A DNA stretch of 64,000 nucleotides from Streptomyces sp. MP131-18 (GCF_001984575.1 NZ_LZNS01000001.1:3182715-3246714); one strand, 5' to 3'. Counted from the first letter of the stretch, positions 43,982 to 53,729 are shown. A program made the numbers and translations. Notes: generated from the sequence alone by a model not told the origin.

Positions 43982-46048
43982 TCACGAAATACCGTCCAGC
44001 ATTCTCGCAAAATCTTCTTCTGTCCCACTCCAGGGAACGGCCCACTTGCGCGCAGAATCCCCCCTTCCGATTTCCACGTTGATATGGGGCCCCTTCACTG
44101 GATCATAATCCATCCTGAACCTCTTAAATTCACCATTCACCCGAGTAGTGAACCCCACAACCCTACCGTAGGTCGTCGACGAAGATTCGAGACGGCCAAT
44201 GTACGGCTGTCGAGTCGCCGGATCGATCTCACCTAGCAACTCGAGCGCCTCGTTTCGAGCCTGCTCGAAAGTATCAAACCTCTCCAGAACAACTTCCTTG
44301 CACCCTCCGGAATTGTGCACGAGTACCGGTGTGGTGCCTCCGAGCACGTAATACGTGTGGAGGCCTTCGATGGTCAGGTTGTGGACGGTTGTGCTTGTGG
44401 TCCAGTGGTCTGTGGTGGTGACGCGTGCCTGGGTGCCGGTGTCGGTGTGGAGGTGGGTGCCTGGGTGGAGGTCTGCGGCGTTGAGCCATTGGCCGTGGCC
44501 GGGGGTCCAGTAGGGGTGTTCTGCGGTGGAGGTGAGGGAGTGGGTGTTGCCTTGGGTGTCGGTGATGGTGAGGGTGACGAGGTCCTTGTCGCCGCTGTTG
44601 GTGAGTTCGGCCGTGACGGTGCGGGGGCCGGTCTCGCCGGTTGCGGGGTCGGTGGCGAGGATTTCTTCGCCGATTTCCAGGTCTTCGACGGCCTTGGTGG
44701 TGCCGTCGGCCATCAGGACATGGGTCTCCGGCAGGAAGCTGTTGGAGCCGGCGCAGCGGCTTCCTCTGCGGACGGCGTTGCCGACAAGGCCCTGGACCTC
44801 GTCGAAGACCCTCAGTGCCTTGCCCCAGGGGAGATCGGTTGCCGCCCAGACGCAGTCTTCCCCGCTTCTTTCCCCCACGCAGCCCTCCCAGGCTTCCGGG
44901 TCCGGGAAGATCAAGGAAGTGAAGAATCCGAGGACGCGGTCGGGTATGGAGCCCTCGCGTCGTTCCATTTCCGCTTGCCAGCGGGTTTCGGAATCACCCG
45001 GGTAGCCGCAGGGGACTTCGACGGTGCACTGGTCGCGGGCGTCGGCGGGCCAGGAGATCCGGGATATTGTGCTGCTGCCGCCGCCCCGGTTGCTGCTCCG
45101 GCGGTAGTTGCCGACCGCTTTCTGGGCGGTGTTGGAGACGTTGCTGACCGTTTCCCTGATCTTGTCGAGCAGGCCGCCGAAGAAGAGGCCGGTGGGGTCG
45201 GAATAGGTGACCGGGTTGTTGTTGGCGTAGGTGTAGCCGTGGATCTGCTGCGGGTCGGTCAGATCCATCACGGGGTCGAGGGAGATGAAACGGCCCAGGC
45301 CGGGATCGTATTCGCGGGCGCCGAGGTGGGTGAGGCCGGTCGCGGTGTCGGTCGTTCCGCCGACGAAGCCGCGCGTGCCGGCCCAGGTGTCCGGGGTGTC
45401 GCCGCGCAGGTTGCCGAAGGGCAGGGTGCGGCGCTGGGTGAGTTCGAGGGTGTCGGTGGCGATGGCGAGTTGGCCGGTGCCGTGGTGGTCGGCCATGGTG
45501 ATGCTGACGGACTCGTCATCGGCGATGACGGCGGTGTGGCCGCCTCCGAGGTCGAAGTAGCGGGTGGCCGTCGGGATCGCGGACCCGGTCGGGAGGGTGA
45601 CCTCGGTGTGGTCGCCCAGGTAGAGCGTGGTTCCGGTCGGGGTGCGGCCGATCAGCCGGTTGCCGTCTGCGTCGTAGAGGTACTCGGTGACCTCCCCGTT
45701 CGCCTCCTCGACACGGGCGAGGCGTCCCTCCGCGTCCCAGGTGAGTTCCTGGGTGTCGCCGCCGGTCTGGCGGGCGATCGTGTTGCCGCCGGCGTCGTAG
45801 GCGTACTCCTCCAGCGAACGGACGCCCGGGGCTTCCTCGATCACGGAGGTGAGGGTGTGCGGCTGGGGCGTTCCGGGCTCGGGGTAGGCGTAGGTGCGTT
45901 CGGTGTCCTGCTCGTGCAGCGTTTCCGTCAGCCGGTTGCCGACCTCGTCGTAGGTGTAGGAGTGCCAGTAGGGTGCCGGGCCGCCCATGGAGTCGGCGGT
46001 GGGGGTGTCCGCGCAGTCGGTGGCGGACTGTGCCCACGCTTCGGTCAT
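43982..46048 (-). pseudogene. 5'-truncated RHS polymorphic toxin with HINT and C-terminal toxin tip
   Basis: The readable frame (688 codons from ATG 46048, open back to about 46146) holds only the last YD repeats (YTYDEVGNRL, YDADGNRLIG). The RHS core signature GLGRFISLDPVMDLTDPQQI follows near residue 250. A pretoxin HINT domain (about 430-578) starts FLPETHVLMADGTTKAVEDL and ends at VLVHN. A tip of about 110 residues (RFRMDYDPVKGPHINVEIG) completes it. Full RHS proteins are usually over 1,400 residues with an export or anchoring N terminus, all missing here. The break coincides with the start of the McrB-like gene. The tip family is not certain; its KGPHINVE motif suggests a nuclease-type toxin. 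It may be silent or a donor cassette. Confidence 0.8.
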
Positions 46049-46149
46049 GCGGCGCAGGTAGTCGTAACGGAAGCACTGAACGGCCCACTTCGTGGCGGCC
46101 GCCGGAAGTTGTCCAGTTCCGCCCGCACGCCCTGGGTTGCTGGTGAATC

Positions 46150-48291
46150 ATGCTCCACATGGATCGTGGAACCGATGTGGAGCAGAAGATCGAGGCGTTC
46201 GACCGGCCGCCATGGAAAGAGTCCGTTGCCATGGCCGAACGTGACCGGCAACGAGTGCTCACCGATTTCCCGCGCCGGGCTTGGCGCGACCTCCCGTTGG
46301 AGCGTTACGCCCTGGGCCTGGACCAGGCTGACCGCGCCAACCGGCCGTTCTGCTGGCTGCTGGAGTACGGAACGGAAGCCATCGGCAGCATCCGGGGCGG
46401 AAGCGCGGCCAAGCACATCATCTACCGCCACCACAGCGGGGAATGGCGGCTTCCGAAGCCGCTGCGTGCGGCCAGCCCGCAGGAGGCGTGGGCCAGGGTC
46501 CGGGGCGAGTTCGTCGAAGCCTTCGACGCCGTTGAGGCAGGTGATTTCCGGCGCCTCGACGACCTCGACACGCTGACCTACGGGCAGGCACTCGTCACCA
46601 AGACGCTGGCGACCTACTTCCCCGAGCACTTCCTGCCGATTTTTTCCGCCGGACACGTCCGGCACTTCACCGAGGTGCTCGGGGGCGGGCCCTACAAGAC
46701 CTACGGCGGCGTCCGTACCTGGCAGGCCAACCGGCAGCTGTTCGACTTGGTCCGGGAACGTCCGATGTGGGCCGATTGGCATCCGCACGAGGTGATGCGT
46801 TTCCTCTACCAGAACTTCAACCCCCGTCCGCAACAGCGCGCCGTCTGGAAGATCGCCCCGGGGGAACGCGGCCGGTTGTGGGAGGAGTGCCGCGCTCAGC
46901 GGTTCATCTGTGTCGGGTGGGACGAGGTCGGTGACCTTGGCCAATATGAGAGCGACGCGGAACTCAAGACAGCGCTGGACGTGCAGTGGCCGGGATCGAA
47001 GGGCGGAAATCTGCGGCTTGCCCGGCAGCTACTGGCCTTCCGGGACCTGGATGACGGCGACGTGATCGTCGCCAACCGAGGCAAGTCCGAGGTGCTTGCG
47101 CTCGGCACGGTGAACGGCGGCTACGCCTACGACGAGATCCGCGCCGAGTACCGGCACACGGTCCGGGTCGACTGGGACGAGAGCTACGCCCAGACTTTCG
47201 CCGCCCCGGAGAACGCGTGGCAGCAGACTTTCGCAAAGGTACCGGAAAAGCTGCTGCGCCGAATCCAGGCGGGGCGCACTCCGGCGCCGTCCGCCGTCGC
47301 CACCGGCGAGCCCGTCGTCGTCCAGCAGCTCCCGACCCACGTGCAGCAGGCCATCCAACTGCTGGACCGCAAAGGGCAGATCATCCTGCACGGCCCGCCC
47401 GGCACCGGGAAGACCCGGCTGGCACTCAGCATCGCCCTCGCGCTGACCGGCCGGGCCGCGGCGATCGAGGCGCCGGCGGCGGAGCGCGCGGCAGCCGTGG
47501 CCGCTCTCCTGAACGCTCCGGCCGCCGCCCTCGGCGTGCCACCGGTCACCTTGGTGACCTTTCATCCCTCATACGGTTACGAGGACTTCGTCGAAGGCTT
47601 CAAACCCGCCCCGGCGGCAAAAGATCCCGGGCTGAACCTTCTGCTGCAGGACGGCATCTTCCCCCGGATTTGCGAAGCCGCCGCCCAGGAGCCCGGCCGC
47701 ACCTTCCTGCTCCTCATCGATGAAATCAATCGCGGTGACCTGGCCCGCATCTTCGGTGAGCTGATCACCATCCTGGAAATCGACAAACGCGGAATGCCGG
47801 TCCGGCTGCCGATCAGCGGGAAGCAGCTCGCCGCGCCGCCCAACGTTCGCTTGATCGCCACCATGAACACCGCCGATCGCAGCATCGGCCATCTCGACGC
47901 GGCGATCCGTCGCCGTTTCGGGTTCATCGACGTCCCGCCCGATCTCGACGCGGTGGACGGCTCGGTCGGGCCGCTCGACCTGGCCACGTTCCTTTCGGTA
48001 CTGAACGCGAGGCTGGTCGCCGAATTCGGCCCCGATCACCGAATCGGCCACGCCTGTCTGCTGAAAGACGACCAGCCCCTGGGTACGGAAGAAGAAATCG
48101 CCACGGTCTTCTACCACGAGATCGTGCCCCAGATCGAGGACTACGCGGCCGGTCGGGCGGAGCCGCTGCGCACCGTTCTCGGCAGCCTGGCGAGTCTCGA
48201 ATCGGGCCAGGTGGCCCGTATGAGTCCGGCCGATCTCACCCGCACACTGGCCAACGAGTTCACCGCCTCCGACGAGGTCCTCGATGGCTGA
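46150..48291 (+). CDS. mcrB: McrB-like AAA+ GTPase of a type IV restriction system
   Basis: A 713-residue protein. The N-terminal region (about 1-230) contains HFLPIFSAGHVRHF. An EVE-like DNA-recognition segment at about 245-340 (RFICVGWDEVGDLGQYESD) probably reads modified bases. The McrB AAA+ motor follows with Walker A GPPGTGKT (about 415), LVTFHPSYGYEDFVEGFKP, Walker B LLLIDEINRGDLARIFGEL (about 521) and the McrB-type MNTADRSIGHLDAAIRRRF (about 575). It should recognise modified DNA and power cleavage with the McrC partner, which overlaps by eight bases. Start may be ATG 46150 or 46159; ribosome site weak. Its 5' end abuts the truncated RHS gene. Confidence 0.9.
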   Translation: MLHMDRGTDVEQKIEAFDRPPWKESVAMAERDRQRVLTDFPRRAWRDLPLERYALGLDQADRANRPFCWLLEYGTEAIGSIRGGSAAKHIIYRHHSGEWRLPKPLRAASPQEAWARVRGEFVEAFDAVEAGDFRRLDDLDTLTYGQALVTKTLATYFPEHFLPIFSAGHVRHFTEVLGGGPYKTYGGVRTWQANRQLFDLVRERPMWADWHPHEVMRFLYQNFNPRPQQRAVWKIAPGERGRLWEECRAQRFICVGWDEVGDLGQYESDAELKTALDVQWPGSKGGNLRLARQLLAFRDLDDGDVIVANRGKSEVLALGTVNGGYAYDEIRAEYRHTVRVDWDESYAQTFAAPENAWQQTFAKVPEKLLRRIQAGRTPAPSAVATGEPVVVQQLPTHVQQAIQLLDRKGQIILHGPPGTGKTRLALSIALALTGRAAAIEAPAAERAAAVAALLNAPAAALGVPPVTLVTFHPSYGYEDFVEGFKPAPAAKDPGLNLLLQDGIFPRICEAAAQEPGRTFLLLIDEINRGDLARIFGELITILEIDKRGMPVRLPISGKQLAAPPNVRLIATMNTADRSIGHLDAAIRRRFGFIDVPPDLDAVDGSVGPLDLATFLSVLNARLVAEFGPDHRIGHACLLKDDQPLGTEEEIATVFYHEIVPQIEDYAAGRAEPLRTVLGSLASLESGQVARMSPADLTRTLANEFTASDEVLDG

Positions 48292-49576
48292 CCACACACG
48301 TCATGGCGGACAGCCGCGCCGGGAGCAGATCGTCGTTCCGGAGCACAAGTCCGTGCACGTCAACCGGAGCCAGGTCACCGCGGCCGACGTTGAACGGCTG
48401 CGGCGCCTGCGCGGTAAAGGCCGCCTCGGCCTGCGGGAAACCCCCTCGGGCTGGACACTGTCGGCCCGCGCCATCGTCGGCGTTCTCGTACTCGACCGGC
48501 TGCGTCTCGTCCTGGGCCCCAAGGTCGACATTCCCGGGGAACAACTCATCACTTGGCTCTGCTACGCCCAAGGCACCCCCGTCCCACACGAGCCGACGCT
48601 GCGACGGTGGCTGATCGGCGACTCCGGTTACGCCGGTATCGCGCTGGCCGCCCTGCTGGCCGAATGCCGGAAGCTACTGCACGAAGGACTGCGGCTGGAC
48701 TACGCACCGGTGACGCGGGTGGAGCCGGTGCTGCGCGGCAGGCTCGACGTCCGGGCGCAGGTGACCCGGGGCCACGGGGCCGTGGACCGGCTGCATGTGC
48801 GAACGTTCGAGCGCGGGCACGACATCTGGGAGAACCAGATCTGTGCCGCAGCGCTGTCACGGGCCATCACCCACGCCACCGATCGCGCCCTGGCCGGGGA
48901 ACTGGCCAAGATCGCGCGCCGCTTCCCGGCGCCGCCGACGGCGGGCGAGGCATCCGGCATGCTCCTCCGCGCCCGGTACAACCGGCTGAACCAGCGCTAC
49001 CGCCCCGCACACAACTGGGCCCGGCTGATCCTGAACGGCGGCGGCGTCACCGACCTGCTCACCGAACGAGGGCTGCGTGCCGACAGCATGCTCCTCAACA
49101 TGAACGTCCTGTGGGAACGCGTGGTCAGGCAGATGGCCCGCGACATCGCCGCCGAATTCGGCGGCGAATGCCAAGGCAGGACCGATGACCCGGGCATCAC
49201 CACCTCGGGTGACATCGGCAAACCCGGCGAGCCGTTCGTGCCCGACGTACTGGTGCGCCTGCCGGGCGATCCGCCGCGCTTTCTGCCCGTCGATGCCAAA
49301 TACAAGGCCTATGCTGGCGAGCGGGTGGACGCCACCGACCGGCACCAACTGCTCACTTACATCGCCGGCTACGCCGCACCCGACACGCCCCTCGCCGCGG
49401 TCGTCCACCCTGCTCCCGACGGCGGGACCGACCGCACGCTCACCGTGACCGGACCGCGGGGCAACCGCCTCGGGCGCATCGAACTGCTGGGACTGGACAC
49501 TCGGCTGCCACCCCACCAGGCCGCCACACCGCTCCGCGCCCTCATCTCCGGCGTCGCCACCGGCACCATTCCGTGA
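48284..49576 (+). CDS. mcrC: McrC-like nuclease subunit of a type IV restriction system
   Basis: A 430-residue McrC-family protein. A conserved N-terminal part interacts with McrB. The C-terminal PD-(D/E)XK nuclease has PDVLVRL followed by FLPVDAKYKAY (about residues 316-341), giving the D...DxK catalytic core. TDRHQLLTYIAGYA follows, as expected. ATG 48284 lies within the end of the McrB gene, so the subunits are translated together. It is predicted to cut modified incoming DNA such as phage DNA. Confidence 0.9.
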   Translation: MADHTRHGGQPRREQIVVPEHKSVHVNRSQVTAADVERLRRLRGKGRLGLRETPSGWTLSARAIVGVLVLDRLRLVLGPKVDIPGEQLITWLCYAQGTPVPHEPTLRRWLIGDSGYAGIALAALLAECRKLLHEGLRLDYAPVTRVEPVLRGRLDVRAQVTRGHGAVDRLHVRTFERGHDIWENQICAAALSRAITHATDRALAGELAKIARRFPAPPTAGEASGMLLRARYNRLNQRYRPAHNWARLILNGGGVTDLLTERGLRADSMLLNMNVLWERVVRQMARDIAAEFGGECQGRTDDPGITTSGDIGKPGEPFVPDVLVRLPGDPPRFLPVDAKYKAYAGERVDATDRHQLLTYIAGYAAPDTPLAAVVHPAPDGGTDRTLTVTGPRGNRLGRIELLGLDTRLPPHQAATPLRALISGVATGTIP

Positions 49577-49631
49577 CGGGCACGACTCTCGCGGCGATCA
49601 GCCGTTACCCGCTGCCCAACGGCTCACCGGG

Positions 49632-50492
49632 TCACGTGGGAAACTCGCCCAGCCAACTGCGCACCAGCAGATGCTTGGGCAGATACTCGGACTCCACCTC
49701 GATGGGAAACCCGCCGTCGTACGCCAGGCAGGCGACGGCCAACGGCCCCCAAGCCACAAGGGAATCGACGCCACGTGCGCGCTCCTCGTCGGCGGTCCAG
49801 TATTCTTTGTGGAGCTGGAGCGCCGTCAACAGATCACGGTTGAACCCCTCCGGGTCACGGCGCACGAAACGGTGGAAGAGACCGATCGGCTGATAGAGAA
49901 TCTTGTCCATAAGCTCCTGGCCGGCGATACGCGCCACGTCGGGATGCGACATCTCAATCGCCGTGGTCAGCTTCTCCGCAAGCCCTGGCCGACGGAGCCA
50001 ATAGGTTTGCAGCGCATCCACCCAGTGGTAGACGTACTCGTCGTATTCCGCTTCCGTGGCCCGCAGCACGTCCAGCGGAACGCTGCACAGCTGCGTCATC
50101 CGCTCCTGCTCACGACACACGATCGCCAACCAGAACGCCGTCAGCCAGTTACCGGCATCCGAGTAGTACTGCGGCCCCGTGGCAGGCACGGTCCGCACCG
50201 CGTGCCCGATTCGGCACTGGACACTTCCCTCGGCCTGAGTTGCCGAAGCGAATAGGGCGGAGCCGACCTGCATGGCCGTCACGACCGCTTCCCACGTCTC
50301 GAGAAGCTCCGCATTCGGGTCGGTCGCACAGCGCGCTTCCGCATAGAGTCGCGACTTGCTGAGCGCCCTATTAAACATACGTGGTGAGCCCTCCAGCCGA
50401 CGGATGGTCTCTGCAGTCCCCCGGCCGAGCACCTCCACGTAACTCTTGTCATCGATCTTGTCGTTCACATGCCGTGACACTTGCGCAGCCAA
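49632..50492 (-). CDS. Immunity 49 family protein (Imm49)
   Basis: A 286-residue helical protein of the Imm49 type. Features are an N-terminal RALSKSRLYAEARCATDPNA, QYYSDAGNWLTAFWLAIVCR and a C-terminal EYLPKHLLVRSW end. It starts at TTG 50492; GGAGAG lies six bases upstream, and the start is 13 bases after the toxin stop. It should bind and block the nuclease tip of the preceding toxin gene. Minus-strand order WXG100, WXG100, DUF6507, toxin, Imm49 makes it the last gene of the effector operon. Confidence 0.85.
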   Translation of the reverse strand: MAAQVSRHVNDKIDDKSYVEVLGRGTAETIRRLEGSPRMFNRALSKSRLYAEARCATDPNAELLETWEAVVTAMQVGSALFASATQAEGSVQCRIGHAVRTVPATGPQYYSDAGNWLTAFWLAIVCREQERMTQLCSVPLDVLRATEAEYDEYVYHWVDALQTYWLRRPGLAEKLTTAIEMSHPDVARIAGQELMDKILYQPIGLFHRFVRRDPEGFNRDLLTALQLHKEYWTADEERARGVDSLVAWGPLAVACLAYDGGFPIEVESEYLPKHLLVRSWLGEFPT

Positions 50493-50505
50493 CTAGAACT
50501 CTCCA

Positions 50506-52959
50506 TCAGCCGATATCGAACTGCCTCATCTCGTAGCCCCCGTACAGGCTACCGTTCGGCTTCCCCTGGACGAGTACGTACTCGACTCTCCCCTGCGCAA
50601 GGGCCAGGTCGAGGTCATTCGCGAGAGCTGCTTCACTCCCGCCCCGCCGGTCCATTCTATCCAGGATGTCCTCGAAGTAGGCTCGTGTCCCCTGAGCAGC
50701 GCGCTGTCCGCCGGGCAGTGTCCGAGCGCCAAGCCGCGTGTCCGTACTGCTCTTCGCCTCCACGACGACATACCCGCCATCCGCCCGGCGATATATCTGG
50801 TCGAACTGGGCCGTACCATTGGCGGGTGCCCCGCTGACCTCCACTCTCGTGGCGCCCGGATAATTCTCGGGTATCGCGTGGAGCGCTGCCGCGCTTTCTC
50901 CGAAATCCTCGCTTCTGCCAGTCATTTCGCGGTGCGCTGGGGTGTGAGCCGCTTCCGCTTCTCTCAGCAGTGCCCGGTTTTCCGGCGACGGGTCGGCGGC
51001 ATAGGCTGCCTCCGCGTCTGCGAGACGATGCTCCGCGGCCTGGTCTGCGGTGATCGCGTTCTGGCGCCGGGAAGCCGCTTCATCAAGTTGTGCGACGATT
51101 TCGGGATCGGCGACTATTCGATTGCCGGTGACGCCGTCGCCGATGAAGCTGGGTGGGACCGGCGGGGGGACGTCCGAGCGGGCGATCCACTGGCCCGGGT
51201 TGTTCGGGTCGCGCGACAGGATCGGGAGCATGTGGCCGTTCTCGTCCGCGGCCGCGGTGCTCCTGCGGTGGCCGTCCGACCGGTAGTACTCGTCGAACCA
51301 TGACGGGTCGGTGTTGGCCCGTTCGACCTGCTGACGGACCGTGGTCGCGTCCGGTTCCGCAAAGCCGTCGTTCCCGTCCCGGCCACCACCGCCTCCGCCC
51401 GTTCCCGAGTCGCCGCCCCGCTGCCCGGGGATGTGGCCGCCGCCACCGGCTCCGCCCGGGGTGGGCTGGTCGAGGTGCGCGGCCACACCTCCCGGTCCGT
51501 TGTGGGCGCCCACGGCTGCGAGTTCGGGGGAGTCGGTGCGGGCGGGGAGTTCGCCGGGGGCTTCGTCGGCGTGTTGGAGGACTGTGCCGTCGGGGCGGGT
51601 GAGGGTGCCGTCGGGGTAGACGATGTTGCCGGTGGCCGGGTCGATCACGCCGCCCGCGCCGAGGCCGGGTGTGTCGGAGCGCGGGATGGCGACGGTGCCG
51701 TCGGAGACGTCCAGTGCGCTGATGCCCGGTGGGAGGTCCGCGGCGGTGAAGTCGGCCGGGAGCCGGGAGCCGTCGGGGAGGCGGTAAGCGCCGTCGGGCA
51801 GCGGCGTGGCCGGGATCGTGGTGGCGTTCGCGAGGCCGCTGGTGAGGCCGCTGAGGCGGGGCAGCGAGCCGACCGCCGCGCTGATGCCGTTGATCAGCGG
51901 GGTCGTCGGGTCGAGGTAGCGGCCCGCCGTGCCGGCGATGCGCGCGGCGCGGGCGGCGGCGCCCGCGGTGTTGGCGGCCGTTCCGGCGCCTGCCGTGCCC
52001 ACCAGGGTGAGCAGGTTGAACGTGGTCGCCCCGGCGGCCCTGGCGGGGTCCTCGCTCCAGGTGTCCCAGGCCACCAGGCCCGTGGTCATCTCGATGCGGG
52101 CCTTGACGCTGTCGTTGATCCAGTCGGAGACGGGGTTGTCCGGCAGGAGTTGGTTGGCGGCCAGCAACGGCAGGCCGCTCGGGCTGCTGACGAGGACGCC
52201 GGTGGCGAGTTTTCCGAGCCCCTGCCAGGCCGCGCCGAAGCCGTCGCTCCACGGGTTGACGAGCGTGCTGATGCCGGTGAGGGTGCCCAAGATGCCGTCG
52301 ACGACGATGCCGTCCCATACGAAGCTCTTGGCGTGATGCCAGAGCTCCCAGGCGTGGTGTTTCTCCTCGACGGCCCGCCCCCACGGGGTTTCGCCGACCT
52401 GTTCAATGTCCGCCACGCTCAGGCCGTACGTGCCCGCGTCGCCGTTGCCGTCGTCGGTGACCCAGGTCGTGCCGTCGACGAGCAGCGTGATGTTGTTGGC
52501 CGCCCGGCGTTCGACTTCCCAGAACTGGGCGACGGTGACGGACACTTCCCGCAGCAGCTCGTTGTTGCGGGCGGTCTTGTCCCCGTCGTGGCGCCAGTCG
52601 TCGCCGTCGCCGATCTCGTCGACGAACGCCTCGGCCTCCCCGCGCAGCCGGTCCAGCCGGTCGATCAGGGGCCGGGCCTCCTCCGCGAATATCTCCAGAA
52701 CGAGGGCGACCATCTCCAGCTTGTCGGCGAACGCGCAGGCCCGCTGGCGAACGGGCGTCGTGGTGGCCAGCAGATCCGCCGCCTCCGGGGCCTGGTAGGG
52801 ACCGGACAGGCCCTGGAACTGTTCGTCCACCGCCTGCCCGATGCCGCGTATCCCCTCCGCGTCCGACCGCAGGGCGGTGTACTTCTCGGCCAGGGTGTCC
52901 AGGTGCCCGGTGAAGACGGGGATGCCCGAGGGGTCGATGCGCTCCGGCTCACCGGACAT
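50506..52959 (-). CDS. Type VII-secreted polymorphic toxin with PD-(D/E)XK nuclease tip
   Basis: An 817-residue protein. The N-terminal 110 residues are helical and WXG/LXG-like (VFTGHLDTLAEKYTAL, DEQFQGLSGPYQAPEAADLL). A hydrophobic alanine-rich middle (about 225-370) may insert in membranes. A disordered Gly/Pro region around 490-530 (GGAGGGGHIPGQRGGDSG) precedes a coiled charged segment. The C-terminal nuclease has FDQIYRRADGGYVVVEAKSS (about 720-740, D...ExK) and VEYVLVQGKP (about 790). It should be exported by the EccC/EccD machinery and cut nucleic acid in rival cells. Starts at ATG 52959 or GTG 52968, overlapping the upstream stop. Its immunity gene follows after 13 bases. Confidence 0.85.
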   Translation of the reverse strand: MSGEPERIDPSGIPVFTGHLDTLAEKYTALRSDAEGIRGIGQAVDEQFQGLSGPYQAPEAADLLATTTPVRQRACAFADKLEMVALVLEIFAEEARPLIDRLDRLRGEAEAFVDEIGDGDDWRHDGDKTARNNELLREVSVTVAQFWEVERRAANNITLLVDGTTWVTDDGNGDAGTYGLSVADIEQVGETPWGRAVEEKHHAWELWHHAKSFVWDGIVVDGILGTLTGISTLVNPWSDGFGAAWQGLGKLATGVLVSSPSGLPLLAANQLLPDNPVSDWINDSVKARIEMTTGLVAWDTWSEDPARAAGATTFNLLTLVGTAGAGTAANTAGAAARAARIAGTAGRYLDPTTPLINGISAAVGSLPRLSGLTSGLANATTIPATPLPDGAYRLPDGSRLPADFTAADLPPGISALDVSDGTVAIPRSDTPGLGAGGVIDPATGNIVYPDGTLTRPDGTVLQHADEAPGELPARTDSPELAAVGAHNGPGGVAAHLDQPTPGGAGGGGHIPGQRGGDSGTGGGGGGRDGNDGFAEPDATTVRQQVERANTDPSWFDEYYRSDGHRRSTAAADENGHMLPILSRDPNNPGQWIARSDVPPPVPPSFIGDGVTGNRIVADPEIVAQLDEAASRRQNAITADQAAEHRLADAEAAYAADPSPENRALLREAEAAHTPAHREMTGRSEDFGESAAALHAIPENYPGATRVEVSGAPANGTAQFDQIYRRADGGYVVVEAKSSTDTRLGARTLPGGQRAAQGTRAYFEDILDRMDRRGGSEAALANDLDLALAQGRVEYVLVQGKPNGSLYGGYEMRQFDIG

Positions 52960-53356
52960 TGCTGCCACCGCCCGCGTCCGGGTCCGGGTCCGGGTCCGGG
53001 TCCGGATCGATCACCGGCTCGGCCAGGGCGGCGCGCAACGTGTCGTTCGCCATGTCGACATCGCCCTGCAGGTAATGCATCGCGGCGGTGTGGGCCCCGT
53101 TGACCGAGGCGCCGGTGCGTGCCGCGACGTAGAGGACGTCCTCCTGCGTTCCGGCGGCGAACTCCCCCAGCGCGGCCGCCACCAGACCGCCGCTGGGGCG
53201 GGCGCCTTCCCCGGTCCACAGGGTGCCGGCGTAGGTGCCTGCACCCTGGAGGTGCAACTGGTAGAGCCGGCCCCAGCGTTCGAGACCGCCGATCGTTTCG
53301 CCGACCTGGCCGAGCACGCGGTCGACGCCCTGCGGTTCGATGTCCCAGTCGGGCAC
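52949..53356 (-). CDS. DUF6507-like WXG-fold protein
   Basis: A 135-residue protein. It starts WDIEPQGVDRVLGQVGETIG and has a helical body with TQEDVLYVAARTGASVNGAH. The end is a striking (Asp-Pro)n tail encoded by hexanucleotide GTCCGG repeats at 52978-53008. It resembles the DUF6507 family found in Streptomyces type VII loci and is probably a secretion partner or chaperone of the toxin. Its stop lies inside the start of the toxin gene. Confidence 0.78.
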   Translation of the reverse strand: MPDWDIEPQGVDRVLGQVGETIGGLERWGRLYQLHLQGAGTYAGTLWTGEGARPSGGLVAAALGEFAAGTQEDVLYVAARTGASVNGAHTAAMHYLQGDVDMANDTLRAALAEPVIDPDPDPDPDPDAGGGSNVR

Positions 53357-53399
53357 GGTACTGTCCCTCCCCCTCCTCAGGCCCCACCCGGGGAGATGC

Positions 53400-53711
53400 T
53401 CAGCCGATGGCTTCGACCGCGGCGCGGGCGCGGGCGAGCGTGGTCTGCGCCGTGGAGTCGTTGTTCTCCAGCGTCGTCCGCAGCAGGGTGATGATGGCCC
53501 GCACCTCGTCGGCGGCCTGGGTCCAGCGCAGCTCCGCGGCCTGGTAGGTGTCGGAGACGCCGTCGGCCTGGAAGTCGGCCATCGCCTGCCGCACCTGCGC
53601 GCTGCGGGCCTCGATCACCGTCTCCAACTGCTCGATGACACCGCGGAGGTTGCCCTGGGCCTCCGCGGAGGCGTCCGTGTCGTAACTGCGCCGGTCGAGA
53701 CCGTCGTTCAT
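53400..53711 (-). CDS. ESAT-6/WXG100-like small secreted protein
   Basis: A 103-residue two-helix protein with NLRGVIEQLETVIEARSAQV and DTYQAAELRWTQAADEVRAI. It has the size and heptad pattern of WXG100 proteins, with the central turn around SDTY rather than a strict WxG. Probably secreted as a dimer with its neighbour (18 bp upstream). Part of the minus-strand effector operon. Confidence 0.82.
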   Translation of the reverse strand: MNDGLDRRSYDTDASAEAQGNLRGVIEQLETVIEARSAQVRQAMADFQADGVSDTYQAAELRWTQAADEVRAIITLLRTTLENNDSTAQTTLARARAAVEAIG

Positions 53712-53729
53712 GTCCGTGCCCCCCGCCCG

